Of a stretch of 37,408 nucleotides of DNA, positions 15,962 to 23,945 are shown piece after piece. A program made the position numbers and the translations under genes. The notes beneath the pieces are model-generated. The model searched no databases. It was not told the origin of the DNA and saw only the letters and a list, made by a program, of their open reading frames with translations. The number at the start of each line of letters is the position of its first letter. Position 1 is the first letter of the stretch. The DNA is from Fen-999 sp035505955 (lineage in GTDB: Bacteria; Pseudomonadota; Gammaproteobacteria; Burkholderiales; Rhodocyclaceae): NCBI GenBank assembly GCA_035505955.1, contig DATJQH010000171.1:1-37408 (forward strand), written 5' to 3'.

Positions 15962-17215
15962 TCACCGGTCCGTGTCGCCAAGCACGAGATCGATCGTGCC
16001 CACCAAGGCCGTCACGTCGGCAAGCATGTGGCCTTTGGTCATTTCGGTCAGGGCCGCCAAATGGGGGAAGCCCGGCGAGCGCAGCTTGATCCGGTACGGC
16101 TTGTTAGCGCCGTCCGATACGGCCCAGACGCCGAACTCGCCCTTCGGATGCTCGATGGCCGCGTAGGCTTCGCCGGGCGGCACGTGCATGCCTTCGGTGA
16201 AGAGCTTGAAATGGTGGATCAGTTCTTCCATGTTGCCCTTCATCGCGGCACGGGTGGGCGGCACGACCTTGTGGTCGTCGCTGATGACCGGACCGGGATT
16301 CTTGCGCAGCCATTCGATGCACTGCTTGATGATGCGATTCGACTGGAGGAATTCCTCCATGCGCACGAGGTAGCGGTCGTAGCAGTCGCCGTTGGTGCCG
16401 ACCGGAATGTCGAAATCCATCCGGTCGTAGACCTCGTAAGGCTGCTTCTTGCGCAAATCCCACACAATGCCGGATCCCCTCAGCATGGGGCCGGTGAAGC
16501 CGAGTTGCATGGCGTCTTCCGGCGACACCACGCCGACCCCGACCGTCCGCTGCTTCCAGATTCGGTTCTCGGTCAGCAGCGTGTGGTAGTCGGCGACATA
16601 GCCCGGAAAACGATCCGTGAAGTCCTCGAGGAAATCGAGCAGCGAACCTTCGCGAGCCGCATTCAGGCGCTTGACCGTCGCCTCGTTCTTGAAGCGGTTG
16701 ACCTGGTATTTCGGCATCTGCTCGGGCAGGTCGCGGTAGACGCCACCCGGACGATAGTAGGCCGCATGCAGGCGTGCGCCGGACACAGCCTCGTAGACGT
16801 CCATCAGATCCTCGCGCTCCCGGAAGGTATAGAGCACCATGGTCATGGCACCGATGTCCAGGGCGTGCGTGCCGATGTTGAGGAGATGATTCAGGATGCG
16901 GGTCACTTCATCCATCATTACCCGGATGTACTGGGCACGGATCGGCAATTCGAGGCCGAGCAGCTTCTCGATGGCGAGGCAATAAGCGTGCTCGTTGCAC
17001 ATCATCGACACGTAATCGAGGCGGTCCATGTACGGCACCGACTGAATCCAGGTGCGTGTTTCGGCGAGCTTCTCGGTAGCACGGTGCAGCAGGCCGATAT
17101 GCGGGTCGGCGTGGACGACCACTTCGCCGTCGAGTTCCAGGATCAGGCGCAGCACGCCATGCGCCGCCGGGTGTTGCGGACCGAAGTTCAGGTGGTAGTT
17201 CTTGATCTCAGCCAC
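15962..17215 (-). CDS. nuoD: NADH-quinone oxidoreductase subunit D (49 kDa)
   Basis: A 417-residue subunit related to the NiFe-hydrogenase large subunit; with NuoB and NuoH it forms the quinone site. Landmarks are LNFGPQHPAAHGVLRL at the N terminus with the quinone-site His, LLHRATEKLAE, and the C-terminal LVGTIDLVLGDTDR. The start is taken as GTG at 17215, so the protein begins MAEIKNYHLNF like its relatives; GGAAGG lies nine bases upstream. An ATG at 17233 would add six residues. It overlaps nuoC by eight bases, and nuoC and nuoD are separate genes here, unlike E. coli. Confidence 0.96.
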   Translation of the reverse strand: MAEIKNYHLNFGPQHPAAHGVLRLILELDGEVVVHADPHIGLLHRATEKLAETRTWIQSVPYMDRLDYVSMMCNEHAYCLAIEKLLGLELPIRAQYIRVMMDEVTRILNHLLNIGTHALDIGAMTMVLYTFREREDLMDVYEAVSGARLHAAYYRPGGVYRDLPEQMPKYQVNRFKNEATVKRLNAAREGSLLDFLEDFTDRFPGYVADYHTLLTENRIWKQRTVGVGVVSPEDAMQLGFTGPMLRGSGIVWDLRKKQPYEVYDRMDFDIPVGTNGDCYDRYLVRMEEFLQSNRIIKQCIEWLRKNPGPVISDDHKVVPPTRAAMKGNMEELIHHFKLFTEGMHVPPGEAYAAIEHPKGEFGVWAVSDGANKPYRIKLRSPGFPHLAALTEMTKGHMLADVTALVGTIDLVLGDTDR

Positions 17216-17813
17216 GGCCACCCGCCTTCCCATAGTTCTCTTCGCGCACGATGCGCGGCGTCACCTCGCGGGGCTCGATGCTCACCGGCTGATAGACGAC
17301 GCGGCGCTGTTCCGGGTCGTAGCGCATTTCGACGTAGCCCGTAACGGGAAAGTCCTTGCGGAACGGATGCCCGACGAATCCATAGTCGGTCAGGATCCGG
17401 CGCAGATCAGGATGGCCGTCGAACACGATGCCGTAAAAATCGAAGGCCTCGCGCTCGTACCAGTTGGCGCTACGCCAGATGTCGGTGACGGACGGCAGGA
17501 CTGGCGACGCGTCGTCGATGGCAAAGACCCGAAGTCGCAATCTCCAGTTGTGCGTAATCGAAAGCAGCTGGCTGACAGCCGCAAAACGCTGGCCACCGGT
17601 GCGCCCGGCAAAAGTCGAATAGTCGATGCCGGACAGGTCGATCAACTGCTCGAATTTCAGGTCCGGATGGTCGCGCAACAGCACGGCGACTTCGCGGTAA
17701 TCGGCGGCCCGCGCCATGATCGTGACTTCGCCGAAATCCAGAGCCGGCGCGCCGATGCGGTCGCCAAGGACTTCCTGCAGCTTCTTGCACAGACGTTCCA
17801 GCTTGGCACTCAT
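17208..17813 (-). CDS. nuoC: NADH-quinone oxidoreductase subunit C (30 kDa)
   Basis: A 201-residue peripheral-arm subunit without cofactor that holds NuoD and NuoB together. The family signature is ANWYEREAFDFYGIVFDGHP followed by LRRILTDYGFVGHPFRKDFP. The length is normal for a separate NuoC. It lies seven bases after nuoB and overlaps the nuoD start. Confidence 0.96.
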   Translation of the reverse strand: MSAKLERLCKKLQEVLGDRIGAPALDFGEVTIMARAADYREVAVLLRDHPDLKFEQLIDLSGIDYSTFAGRTGGQRFAAVSQLLSITHNWRLRLRVFAIDDASPVLPSVTDIWRSANWYEREAFDFYGIVFDGHPDLRRILTDYGFVGHPFRKDFPVTGYVEMRYDPEQRRVVYQPVSIEPREVTPRIVREENYGKAGGRG

Positions 17814-17820
17814 GGGAATT

Positions 17821-18300
17821 TCAGCGGGCGATGGTGTACGTGCGGTTGATCTTGTTCTGGAGTTGGATGATCCCGTACATCAGCGCTTCCGCCGTGGGCG
17901 GGCAGCCGGGTACGTAGACGTCCACCGGGACGATGCGGTCGCAACCGCGTACGACGGAGTACGAGTAATGGTAGTAGCCGCCTCCGTTGGCGCACGACCC
18001 CATCGAGATGACCCACCGCGGCTCGGCCATCTGGTCATACACTTTGCGCAGCGCCGGCGCCATCTTGTTGGTGAGTGTGCCGGCGACGATCATCAGGTCC
18101 GCCTGACGCGGACTCGGCCGGAATACGCCGGCGCCGAAACGATCCAGATCATAGCGGGCAACGCCGGCGTGAATCATCTCGACGGCGCAACACGCGAGAC
18201 CGAAAGTGACCGGCCACAACGATCCCGTCCGGGTCCAGTTGATCACCTTGTCAAGCGTAGTGGTGACGAAGCCTTCTTGCAGGACGCCTTCGATGCTCAT
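17821..18300 (-). CDS. nuoB: NADH-quinone oxidoreductase subunit B (20 kDa)
   Basis: A 159-residue subunit carrying cluster N2, the last Fe-S centre before quinone. The ligands are the adjacent cysteines in GLACCAVEMIH, then the cysteines in ISMGSCANGGGYYH and VYVPGCPPTAEAL. The N-terminal amphipathic segment EGFVTTTLDKVINWTRTG is typical. It overlaps nuoA by four bases. Confidence 0.97.
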   Translation of the reverse strand: MSIEGVLQEGFVTTTLDKVINWTRTGSLWPVTFGLACCAVEMIHAGVARYDLDRFGAGVFRPSPRQADLMIVAGTLTNKMAPALRKVYDQMAEPRWVISMGSCANGGGYYHYSYSVVRGCDRIVPVDVYVPGCPPTAEALMYGIIQLQNKINRTYTIAR

Positions 18301-18671
18301 TCCCAGTCAAGAGCCCCCTTGACCCATGCGTACACGTAACCGACGACCAGGATGCCGATGAACACCAGCATCTCGACGAAGCCGAACACTTTGACCTCGG
18401 GCGTACCGACAATCTCCTTGAAGATCGTCGCCCACGGAAACAGGAAGGCGATTTCCAGATCGAACAGGATGAACAGGATCGCGATCAGATAGTAGCGCAC
18501 GTCGAACTTCATGCGCGCGTCCTCGAAAGGCTCGAAGCCGCATTCGAAGGCTGACAACTTCTCGCTGTCGGGACGGTTCGGCGCCACCAGCCAGCCGAGC
18601 AGAATCGGTGCGAACCCGAAGGCTATGCCCACGAGCACGAATACCAGTACCGGAAAGTAATTTTCCAACAC
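18297..18671 (-). CDS. nuoA: NADH-quinone oxidoreductase subunit A
   Basis: A 124-residue, three-helix membrane subunit and the first gene of the nuo operon. The loop SAFECGFEPFEDARMKFDVRYY is the conserved region lining the quinone channel, and ILFILFDLEIAFLFPWA is helix 2. The start appears to be GTG at 18671 (MLENYFPVLV), with AGGAG ten bases upstream; the TTG one codon later is possible. The gene begins 57 bases after the tRNA-Leu gene on the same strand with no terminator between, so a transcript covering both is likely. Confidence 0.95.
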   Translation of the reverse strand: MLENYFPVLVFVLVGIAFGFAPILLGWLVAPNRPDSEKLSAFECGFEPFEDARMKFDVRYYLIAILFILFDLEIAFLFPWATIFKEIVGTPEVKVFGFVEMLVFIGILVVGYVYAWVKGALDWE

Positions 18672-18728
18672 TTGCCAACGTCTCCTACATTCGGGCTCTC
18701 GATCACGCTGAGCGCCTCAATTGGCTTC

Positions 18729-18813
18729 TGGTGCCGACGGCGAGACTCGAACTCGCACAGCTTTCGCCACTACCCCCTCAAGATAGCGTGTCTACCAATT
18801 TCACCACGTCGGC
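18729..18813 (-). tRNA. tRNA-Leu (anticodon GAG)
   Basis: An 85-base tRNA including an encoded CCA end. The acceptor arms GCCGACG (18807-18813) and CGTCGGC (18733-18739) pair fully. The anticodon stem is CTATC/GGTAG around loop TTGAGGG, so the anticodon is GAG (leucine, CUU/CUC codons). The D region has the class II leucine form AAATTGGTAGAC. A long variable arm with TGGCGAAAGCT and a T arm GCGAG-TTCGAGT-CTCGC follow. It sits between secG and nuoA, as leuU follows secG in E. coli. Confidence 0.97.
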
Positions 18814-18827
18814 AATAACCCTGTTGC

Positions 18828-18844
18828 GCGGCACGTATTGCCGC
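18828..18844 (-). other. Hairpin in the secG-tRNA spacer
   Basis: A 6-bp perfect stem, GCGGCA (18828-18833) with TGCCGC (18839-18844), around a 5-base loop. A second palindromic patch, GGTGCA/TGCACC, lies at 18859-18884. There is no U run after either on the minus strand, so these more likely mark RNA processing between secG mRNA and the tRNA than a terminator. Confidence 0.35.
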
Positions 18845-18898
18845 ACACCTGGCATCGCGGTGCAAGCAAATGCACTTATGCACCGAACAGCAATAATT

Positions 18899-19249
18899 CT
18901 ACTTCGGAATATCCTTCGCTTTCGAATCCGCAGCAGCCGGCGTCTCGACGGGCGCCGGAACGACCGGTGCGGTCTGGACGGTATCCATGACGCTGCCCGT
19001 GGCCCTCGGCTTCGAGCTGGCAAGATAGGTCAGACCGAGACTGGTCAGGAAGAAGACGGCCGCGAGCACCGCCGTTGTTCGGGAAAGAAAATTCGCGGAC
19101 CCCGACGCGCCGAACAGGCTGCCGGACGCACCGCTGCCGAACGCAGCGCCCATGTCGGCACCCTTGCCGTGCTGAATCAGGACCAGACCGATGACGGCGA
19201 GGCCCACCAGAATATGAACCGCCAGCAACAGCGGAAAGAGCATGTCCAT
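18899..19249 (-). CDS. secG: Preprotein translocase subunit SecG
   Basis: A 116-residue inner-membrane protein that assists SecYEG-mediated export. Two hydrophobic helices (about 3-22 and 55-76) flank the conserved loop VLIQHGKGADMGAAFGSGASG and SLFGASGSANFLSRTT. The C-terminal tail (about 80-116) is proline/alanine-rich and poorly conserved. AGAGG lies eight bases before the start. It follows tpiA by 20 bases and precedes tRNA-Leu. Confidence 0.95.
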   Translation of the reverse strand: MDMLFPLLLAVHILVGLAVIGLVLIQHGKGADMGAAFGSGASGSLFGASGSANFLSRTTAVLAAVFFLTSLGLTYLASSKPRATGSVMDTVQTAPVVPAPVETPAAADSKAKDIPK

Positions 19250-19269
19250 TCGATTAATCCTCTTGCTAA

Positions 19270-20019
19270 CTAGCCAGCCGCGCAGATACCGAGAAAGTCG
19301 TCCGCCACGAGCGATGCGCCGCCGATCAGACCGCCATCGATGTCGGGCTGGCCGAAGAGTTCCTTGGCGTTCCCGGGTTTGACACTGCCGCCGTAAAGAA
19401 TCTGCAGACCTTCAGCGACAGTTGCGTCTTCGGCGGCCACGCGCGCACGAATCAGTGCGTGCACCTCCTGCGCCTGTGCCGGCGTCGCCGTCTTGCCCGT
19501 ACCAATCGCCCAAACCGGCTCGTAGGCAACGACCGCCTTGGCGAGTGCCGTCACACCTGAACCGGCGATCACGGCGTCGAGCTGCCTGGTCACGACCTGA
19601 GCGGTAACATTAGCCTCACGCTCGGCGAGCGTCTCGCCGACACACAGGATCGGCGTCAGGCCCGCCTTCTGCGCAGCAGCGAATTTCGCCGCGACCACCG
19701 CGTCCGTGTCGCCATAGTACGAGCGGCGCTCGGAATGGCCGATGATCGCGTAGCGACAGCCGAATTCTCCCAACATGGCGGCGCTCACCTCGCCCGTAAA
19801 TGCTCCCTGGGCGTGCTCGGAAACGTCCTGCGCGCCCCAGGCGACATTCGATCCCGCCAGGACGGACTGGGCCTGGGCAAGATACGGGTAGGGAACGCAC
19901 ACGGCGACTACGGCCTTGAGGCCGGAAGCGCCTGCCTTGACGGCCGTCAGCAGGGCCAGATTGCCGGCGAGGCTGCCATGCATCTTCCAGTTGCCGGCAA
20001 CGAGTTTGGTGCGGGGCAT
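19270..20019 (-). CDS. tpiA: Triosephosphate isomerase
   Basis: A 249-residue TIM barrel that interconverts dihydroxyacetone phosphate and glyceraldehyde 3-phosphate. Catalytic residues are visible: Asn10 and Lys12 in AGNWKMHG, His95 in IGHSERRS, and Glu167 in VAYEPVWAIGTG, followed by the flexible loop 6. The phosphate-binding ILYGGSVKPGNA is near the C terminus. I chose ATG at 20019 (MPRTKLVAGNWK) rather than upstream frames that read through the promoter. It heads the tpiA-secG-tRNA-nuo run. Confidence 0.97.
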   Translation of the reverse strand: MPRTKLVAGNWKMHGSLAGNLALLTAVKAGASGLKAVVAVCVPYPYLAQAQSVLAGSNVAWGAQDVSEHAQGAFTGEVSAAMLGEFGCRYAIIGHSERRSYYGDTDAVVAAKFAAAQKAGLTPILCVGETLAEREANVTAQVVTRQLDAVIAGSGVTALAKAVVAYEPVWAIGTGKTATPAQAQEVHALIRARVAAEDATVAEGLQILYGGSVKPGNAKELFGQPDIDGGLIGGASLVADDFLGICAAG

Positions 20020-20060
20020 CGTGCTTGTCTCTTTTCGATTCGTTGTCATCCGAACCGATA

Positions 20061-20090
20061 ATTGTACCCGACGCACGACGGGAGGCGCAA
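20061..20090 (-). promoter_or_regulatory. Candidate sigma-70 promoter for tpiA
   Basis: On the minus strand TTGCGC (20085-20090) and TACAAT (20061-20066) are 18 bases apart, close to the -35/-10 consensus. The predicted RNA would start about 35 bases before the tpiA ATG. The -35 box overlaps the hairpin after pstB. Confidence 0.5.
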
Positions 20091-20104
20091 ACGATGCGGC
20101 CTCC
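20081..20104 (-). terminator. Hairpin after pstB, possible terminator
   Basis: The arms GGAGGCGCA (20081-20089) and TGC-G-GCCTCC (20095-20104) pair with one bulged base, just after the pstB stop. No U run follows, so it may be Rho-assisted or only stabilise the pst mRNA. It marks the end of the pst operon with no phoU after it. Confidence 0.4.
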
Positions 20105-20109
20105 GCCGC

Positions 20110-20910
20110 TTACCCGAATCGACCCGTAATGTAGTCCTCGGTCTGCTTCTTCTGCGGCTTTATGAAGATCTGGTCGGTTACGCCGAATTCGATCATCTCG
20201 CCCAGATACATGTAGGCAGTGAAATCGGAAATGCGTGCCGCCTGCTGCATGTTGTGCGTGACGATCGCGATCGTGAACTCATCCTTCAGTTCGTCGATCA
20301 GTTCCTCGATGCGCATTGTCGAGATCGGATCGAGGGCCGAGGTTGGTTCGTCGAGCAACATCACCTCCGGTTTCACAGCGATGGCCCGCGCGATGCACAG
20401 GCGCTGCTGCTGGCCTCCGGACAGGCTCATGCCGCTCTGCCTCAGTTTGTCCTTGACCTCGTCCCACAGCGCCGCTTTGCGCAGCGCCCACTCGACACGA
20501 TCATCCATCTGCCCTTTGGATAGGCTCTCATGCAAGCGCACGCCGAATGCAATGTTCTCGAAGATGGACATCGGAAAAGGCGTCGGCTTCTGGAACACCA
20601 TGCCGACCTTCGCTCGTAAGACATTGACGTCAGCACTTCGGTCGAGGATGTCCTGGCCGTCCAGAATCAGCTTCCCCGTTGCGCGCTGTTCGGGATACAG
20701 GTCGTACATCCGGTTCATCGTCCGCAGAAGTGTTGACTTGCCGCATCCAGACGGGCCGATGAATGCAGTCACCTTGCGCTTGTAAATTTCAAGATTCACG
20801 TTCTTCAGCGCATGGTACTTGCCGTAATAGAAGTCGAAATTCTCGAATGCGATCTGCGCTTGCAGCGCTATGGCGGGGTCGGTCATCATGGCTTGGCTGG
20901 TGTCGTTCAT
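20110..20910 (-). CDS. pstB: Phosphate ABC transporter ATP-binding protein
   Basis: A 266-residue ATPase that powers phosphate import through PstA/PstC. Walker A is GPSGCGKST (52-60), the signature is LSGGQQQRLCIARA, and Walker B is VMLLDEPTSALDP, followed by the switch His in IVTHNMQQA. FQKPTPFPMSIFENI is typical of PstB. I chose ATG at 20910, which overlaps the pstA stop (TGATG), over a TTG one codon earlier. It is the last gene of the pst operon; phoU, which usually follows, is absent here. Confidence 0.97.
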   Translation of the reverse strand: MNDTSQAMMTDPAIALQAQIAFENFDFYYGKYHALKNVNLEIYKRKVTAFIGPSGCGKSTLLRTMNRMYDLYPEQRATGKLILDGQDILDRSADVNVLRAKVGMVFQKPTPFPMSIFENIAFGVRLHESLSKGQMDDRVEWALRKAALWDEVKDKLRQSGMSLSGGQQQRLCIARAIAVKPEVMLLDEPTSALDPISTMRIEELIDELKDEFTIAIVTHNMQQAARISDFTAYMYLGEMIEFGVTDQIFIKPQKKQTEDYITGRFG

Positions 20911-21752
20911 CAAAGCTTGTGCTTCTCGCGAAAAATTACCCGGGTGACAATATTGAGACCCAACACACCAAGGGTGATCAGGAACACACCGGCCCAGGCC
21001 AGTTCCTGCCAGTCCTTGAAGGGACTCATGGCGAACTTGAATATGGTGACCGGAAGGTTTGCCATGGGATCGCTCAGACTAACGCTCCAGAACTGGTTGG
21101 ACAAAGCGGTAAACAACAGCGGCGCCGTTTCGCCTGAGATGCGCGCAATGGCCAAGAGGATACCGGTCATTACGCCGGCCGCAGAAGCTCGCAATGTAAC
21201 GCGGGAAATCACGGCCCACTTTGGCGCGCCAAGCGCAAATGCAGCCTCGCGCAGGCTATTCGGTACCAACTGGAGCATATTCTCGGTCGTTCGTACGACG
21301 ACCGGAACAACAATCAGGGCAAGTGCCAGCACGCCGGCGAATCCGGAAAATTTTCCCATTTGTGCCACATAAACGGCATAGACGAACAGGCCGATGATGA
21401 TCGATGGTGCCGATAGCAGGATGTCGTTGATGAAGCGGGTGATAGCGCCCAACCAGCCGCGCTGACCATATTCCGCCAGATAAATGCCGGCCATGATGCC
21501 GACAGGTGTACCGATCAGCGTTGCCAGACCAACCAGGATCAGACTGCCGACGATCGCGTTGAGCAGCCCGCCCTCGGATGACCCCGGCGGGGGCGTCATC
21601 GCGGTAAAGAGCTGAAGCGACAGCCCCGACAGCCCAAGATCGAGTACGGTCCACAGAATCCAGGCCAGCCAGAACAAGCCAAATGCCATTGCGGCCATGG
21701 AGAGGGCCAGGGCGACTCCGTTGATCAACTTGCGTTTTGCCTGCAGTTCCAT
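20910..21752 (-). CDS. pstA: Phosphate ABC transporter permease PstA
   Basis: A 280-residue inner-membrane permease with six helices. The cytoplasmic coupling loop includes LREAAFALGAPKWAVISRVTL, the EAA motif that contacts PstB. The segment GIYLAEYGQRGWLGAITRFI and the arginine-containing ARISGETAPLLFTAL are typical of PstA. It begins one base after the pstC stop. Confidence 0.96.
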   Translation of the reverse strand: MELQAKRKLINGVALALSMAAMAFGLFWLAWILWTVLDLGLSGLSLQLFTAMTPPPGSSEGGLLNAIVGSLILVGLATLIGTPVGIMAGIYLAEYGQRGWLGAITRFINDILLSAPSIIIGLFVYAVYVAQMGKFSGFAGVLALALIVVPVVVRTTENMLQLVPNSLREAAFALGAPKWAVISRVTLRASAAGVMTGILLAIARISGETAPLLFTALSNQFWSVSLSDPMANLPVTIFKFAMSPFKDWQELAWAGVFLITLGVLGLNIVTRVIFREKHKL

Positions 21753-21753
21753 T

Positions 21754-22710
21754 TCAGGTCCGGGTGCCTTCCTGGCTTGTCAGACGCATCAGCAACAACT
21801 TGGACAAGGTAAGTACCACAAAAGTGATCAGGAACAGGATCAGGCCGAGTTCAATCAACGAAGCGGTATAGATGGGGGATTCTGCCTCGGCGAATTCGTT
21901 GGCAAGCGCCGAGGCGATACTGTTGCCGGGGAGAAAGAGCGAAAGGCCGGTGAATACGTTCATGTTGCCGATCAGGAAAGTCACGGCCATGGTTTCGCCA
22001 AGTGCACGACCAAGGCCAAGCATGATGCCGCCGACGACACCCACTTTGGTATAGGGCCAGACTACGTTCCAAACAACCTCCCAAGTCGTTGCGCCCACAC
22101 CATAGGCGGACTCCTTGAGCATGTCCGGCGTCACCTCGAACACGTCGCGCATCACTGAGGCGATGAAAGGAATGATCATGATCGCGAGGATCACGCTCGC
22201 AGAAAGGATGCCAATGCCCAACGGTGGGCCGCTGAACAGTTCCCCCAGCGCCGGAATCTTGCCCAATGTGGATGCCAGCGCGGGCTGCGCATACTTGGAG
22301 AAGATCGGCGCAAACACCAGCAGACCCCACATGCCATAGACGATTGACGGAATGGCCGCCAGCAGTTCAATCGCGGTTCCCAGCGGCCGACGCAACCACG
22401 GCGGCGCCAGTTCAGTCAGGAAGAGCGCAATGCCGAAACTAACCGGTACAGCAATGACCAGAGCAACAAACGAGGTGACCAGGGTGCCATAGACCGGGAT
22501 TAACGAGCCAAATCGATCCATGGGCGGATTCCATTCGCCGGAAGTCAGGAATCCAAAGCCGAAGCGCTCGATCGCCGGCCACGCGCCATAAAAAAGTGAA
22601 GCAATGATGCCCGCCAGCATCGCCAACGTGAGCGAGGCAAAGAACCGCGTCAGGTTCGAAAACAGCCAATCACCAATCTGGTGACCGGACAGGCGCGCTG
22701 GTCGTGTCAT
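21754..22710 (-). CDS. pstC: Phosphate ABC transporter permease PstC
   Basis: A 318-residue permease, nearly the E. coli length. The EAA-type loop is LKESAYGVGATTWEVVWNVV, and GRALGETMAVTFLIGNMN is the conserved C-terminal stretch. It pairs with PstA as the membrane channel. No clear ribosome binding site precedes the ATG at 22710. The 76-base gap from pstS holds a strong hairpin. Confidence 0.96.
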   Translation of the reverse strand: MTRPARLSGHQIGDWLFSNLTRFFASLTLAMLAGIIASLFYGAWPAIERFGFGFLTSGEWNPPMDRFGSLIPVYGTLVTSFVALVIAVPVSFGIALFLTELAPPWLRRPLGTAIELLAAIPSIVYGMWGLLVFAPIFSKYAQPALASTLGKIPALGELFSGPPLGIGILSASVILAIMIIPFIASVMRDVFEVTPDMLKESAYGVGATTWEVVWNVVWPYTKVGVVGGIMLGLGRALGETMAVTFLIGNMNVFTGLSLFLPGNSIASALANEFAEAESPIYTASLIELGLILFLITFVVLTLSKLLLMRLTSQEGTRT

Positions 22711-22736
22711 AGCGAAGTTTGTCGTTGGTAGAGACG

Positions 22737-22766
22737 AAGACGTCGCCAGCTTGCTGGCGACGTCTT
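22737..22766 (-). other. Strong hairpin between pstS and pstC
   Basis: A perfect 30-base inverted repeat: AAGACGTCGCCAGC and its complement meet around TT. There is no U run on the minus strand, so it is probably an mRNA-stability or attenuation element that lets the binding protein PstS be made in excess over the membrane subunits. Confidence 0.7.
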
Positions 22767-22786
22767 GGTGGAACCGCAGGCAAGTA

Positions 22787-23821
22787 CTATTTTGCCGTCC
22801 AGATGGCCTTCCCGGAAGCGTCCTTGATCTGGCCCCACGATCCGTGGATCAACTTGACCAGGCTGTCGGGCAGCGCCACATAATCGAGTTCGTCAGCCAT
22901 CTTGCTGCCATTCTTGTAGCTCCAATCGAAGAACTTCAGCACTTCCGTGCCCTGGGCCGGTTTGTCCTGCACCTTCTGCATCAGAATAAATGTTGCGCCG
23001 GTGATCGGCCAAGCGTCCTTGCCCGGTTCATCGGTCAGGATTTCGTAGAAAGCGGACTTCGACCAGTCGGCGCCTGCGGCGGCGGCCTTGAAAGTCGTGT
23101 CATCCGGTCCGACGAAATGTCCGGCGGCGTTTTGCATCACGGCGTGGGTCAGTTTGTTCTGCTTGGCATACGCATACTCGACATAGCCAATCGAGCCTGG
23201 CAGGCGTTGCACGAACGCCGAGACACCCTCGTTACCCTTGCCACCAAGACCGACCGGCCATTGCACCGCTGTACCCTCGCCAACCTTCTGCTTCCATTCA
23301 GCGCTAACCTTGGACAGGTAGTTGCTGAAAATAAAGGTGGTACCCGAGCCGTCGGCGCGACGGACAACACCGATGTCCTGCGCCGGCAGGGTCAGTCCGG
23401 GATTGAGATCGGCGATCGCCTTGTCGTTCCACTTGACGATCTTGCCGAGATAGATGTCCGCCAGGACAGCGCCGGTCAGCTTCAGTTGGCCCGGGTTGAT
23501 GCCCGGCAGGTTGACCACCGGCACGACGCCGCCGATTACGGTCGGGAATTGCATTAGGCCGTTCTTTTCCAGATCTTCCGGCTTCATCGGCATATCCGAC
23601 GCGCCAAAATCTACCGTCTTCGCCGTGATTTGCTTGATGCCGCCGCCCGAACCGATGGACTGGTAATTGATCTTGTTGCCAGTGGCCTTTTGATAGCCAT
23701 CGGCCCACTTCGCGTAGATCGGAGCCGGGAAGGAGGCACCGGCACCCGTAATATCTGCAGCCATGGCGCTGGCCGCGAATGACGCCAGCGGCAGCGCGAG
23801 CCATTTGACGACTTTGAGCAT
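22787..23821 (-). CDS. pstS: Phosphate ABC transporter substrate-binding protein PstS
   Basis: A 344-residue periplasmic phosphate-binding protein. The signal peptide is residues 1-21 (basic KVVK, then LALPLASFAASAMA) with cleavage before ADITGAG. The mature N terminus GAGASFPAPIYAKWADGY, GSGGGIKQI, FGASDMPM and ADGSGTTFIFSNYL are PstS phosphate-loop motifs. I chose ATG at 23821 because GGAG lies eight bases before it and the signal peptide starts there. A Pho box lies about 50 bases upstream on the minus strand, so induction by phosphate starvation is expected. Confidence 0.97.
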   Translation of the reverse strand: MLKVVKWLALPLASFAASAMAADITGAGASFPAPIYAKWADGYQKATGNKINYQSIGSGGGIKQITAKTVDFGASDMPMKPEDLEKNGLMQFPTVIGGVVPVVNLPGINPGQLKLTGAVLADIYLGKIVKWNDKAIADLNPGLTLPAQDIGVVRRADGSGTTFIFSNYLSKVSAEWKQKVGEGTAVQWPVGLGGKGNEGVSAFVQRLPGSIGYVEYAYAKQNKLTHAVMQNAAGHFVGPDDTTFKAAAAGADWSKSAFYEILTDEPGKDAWPITGATFILMQKVQDKPAQGTEVLKFFDWSYKNGSKMADELDYVALPDSLVKLIHGSWGQIKDASGKAIWTAK

Positions 23822-23871
23822 GGGGATTCTCCGAGAGTTGTTTGGAACGGCAGCCACGTTAGCAAGCCAAT

Positions 23872-23889
23872 GTGACACTCTCGTGACAC
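23872..23889 (-). promoter_or_regulatory. Pho box for pstS
   Basis: On the minus strand two identical 7-mers GTGTCAC are separated by four bases (GAGA). This is the two-half-site, 11-bp-period geometry of the E. coli Pho box (CTGTCAT-N4-CTGTCAT), with one or two mismatches per half. Ten bases after it, TAACGT could serve as a weak -10, the same spacing as in E. coli phoA. Confidence 0.8.
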
Positions 23890-23892
23890 TGC

Positions 23893-23921
23893 CCGGTACA
23901 GCCCTGTAACGCCGCTGTAAT
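23893..23921 (+). promoter_or_regulatory. Pho box for the first glycosyltransferase
   Basis: On the plus strand CTGTAAC (23904-23910), GCCG, and CTGTAAT (23915-23921) form a Pho box. A weaker half-site CCGGTAC at 23893-23899 lies one 11-bp period upstream. Ten bases downstream, CACCAT (23932-23937) is a weak -10, which would place the RNA start close to the ATG at 23946. Confidence 0.75.
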
Positions 23922-23945
23922 CACGCGCCGGCACCATTCGCGGCC

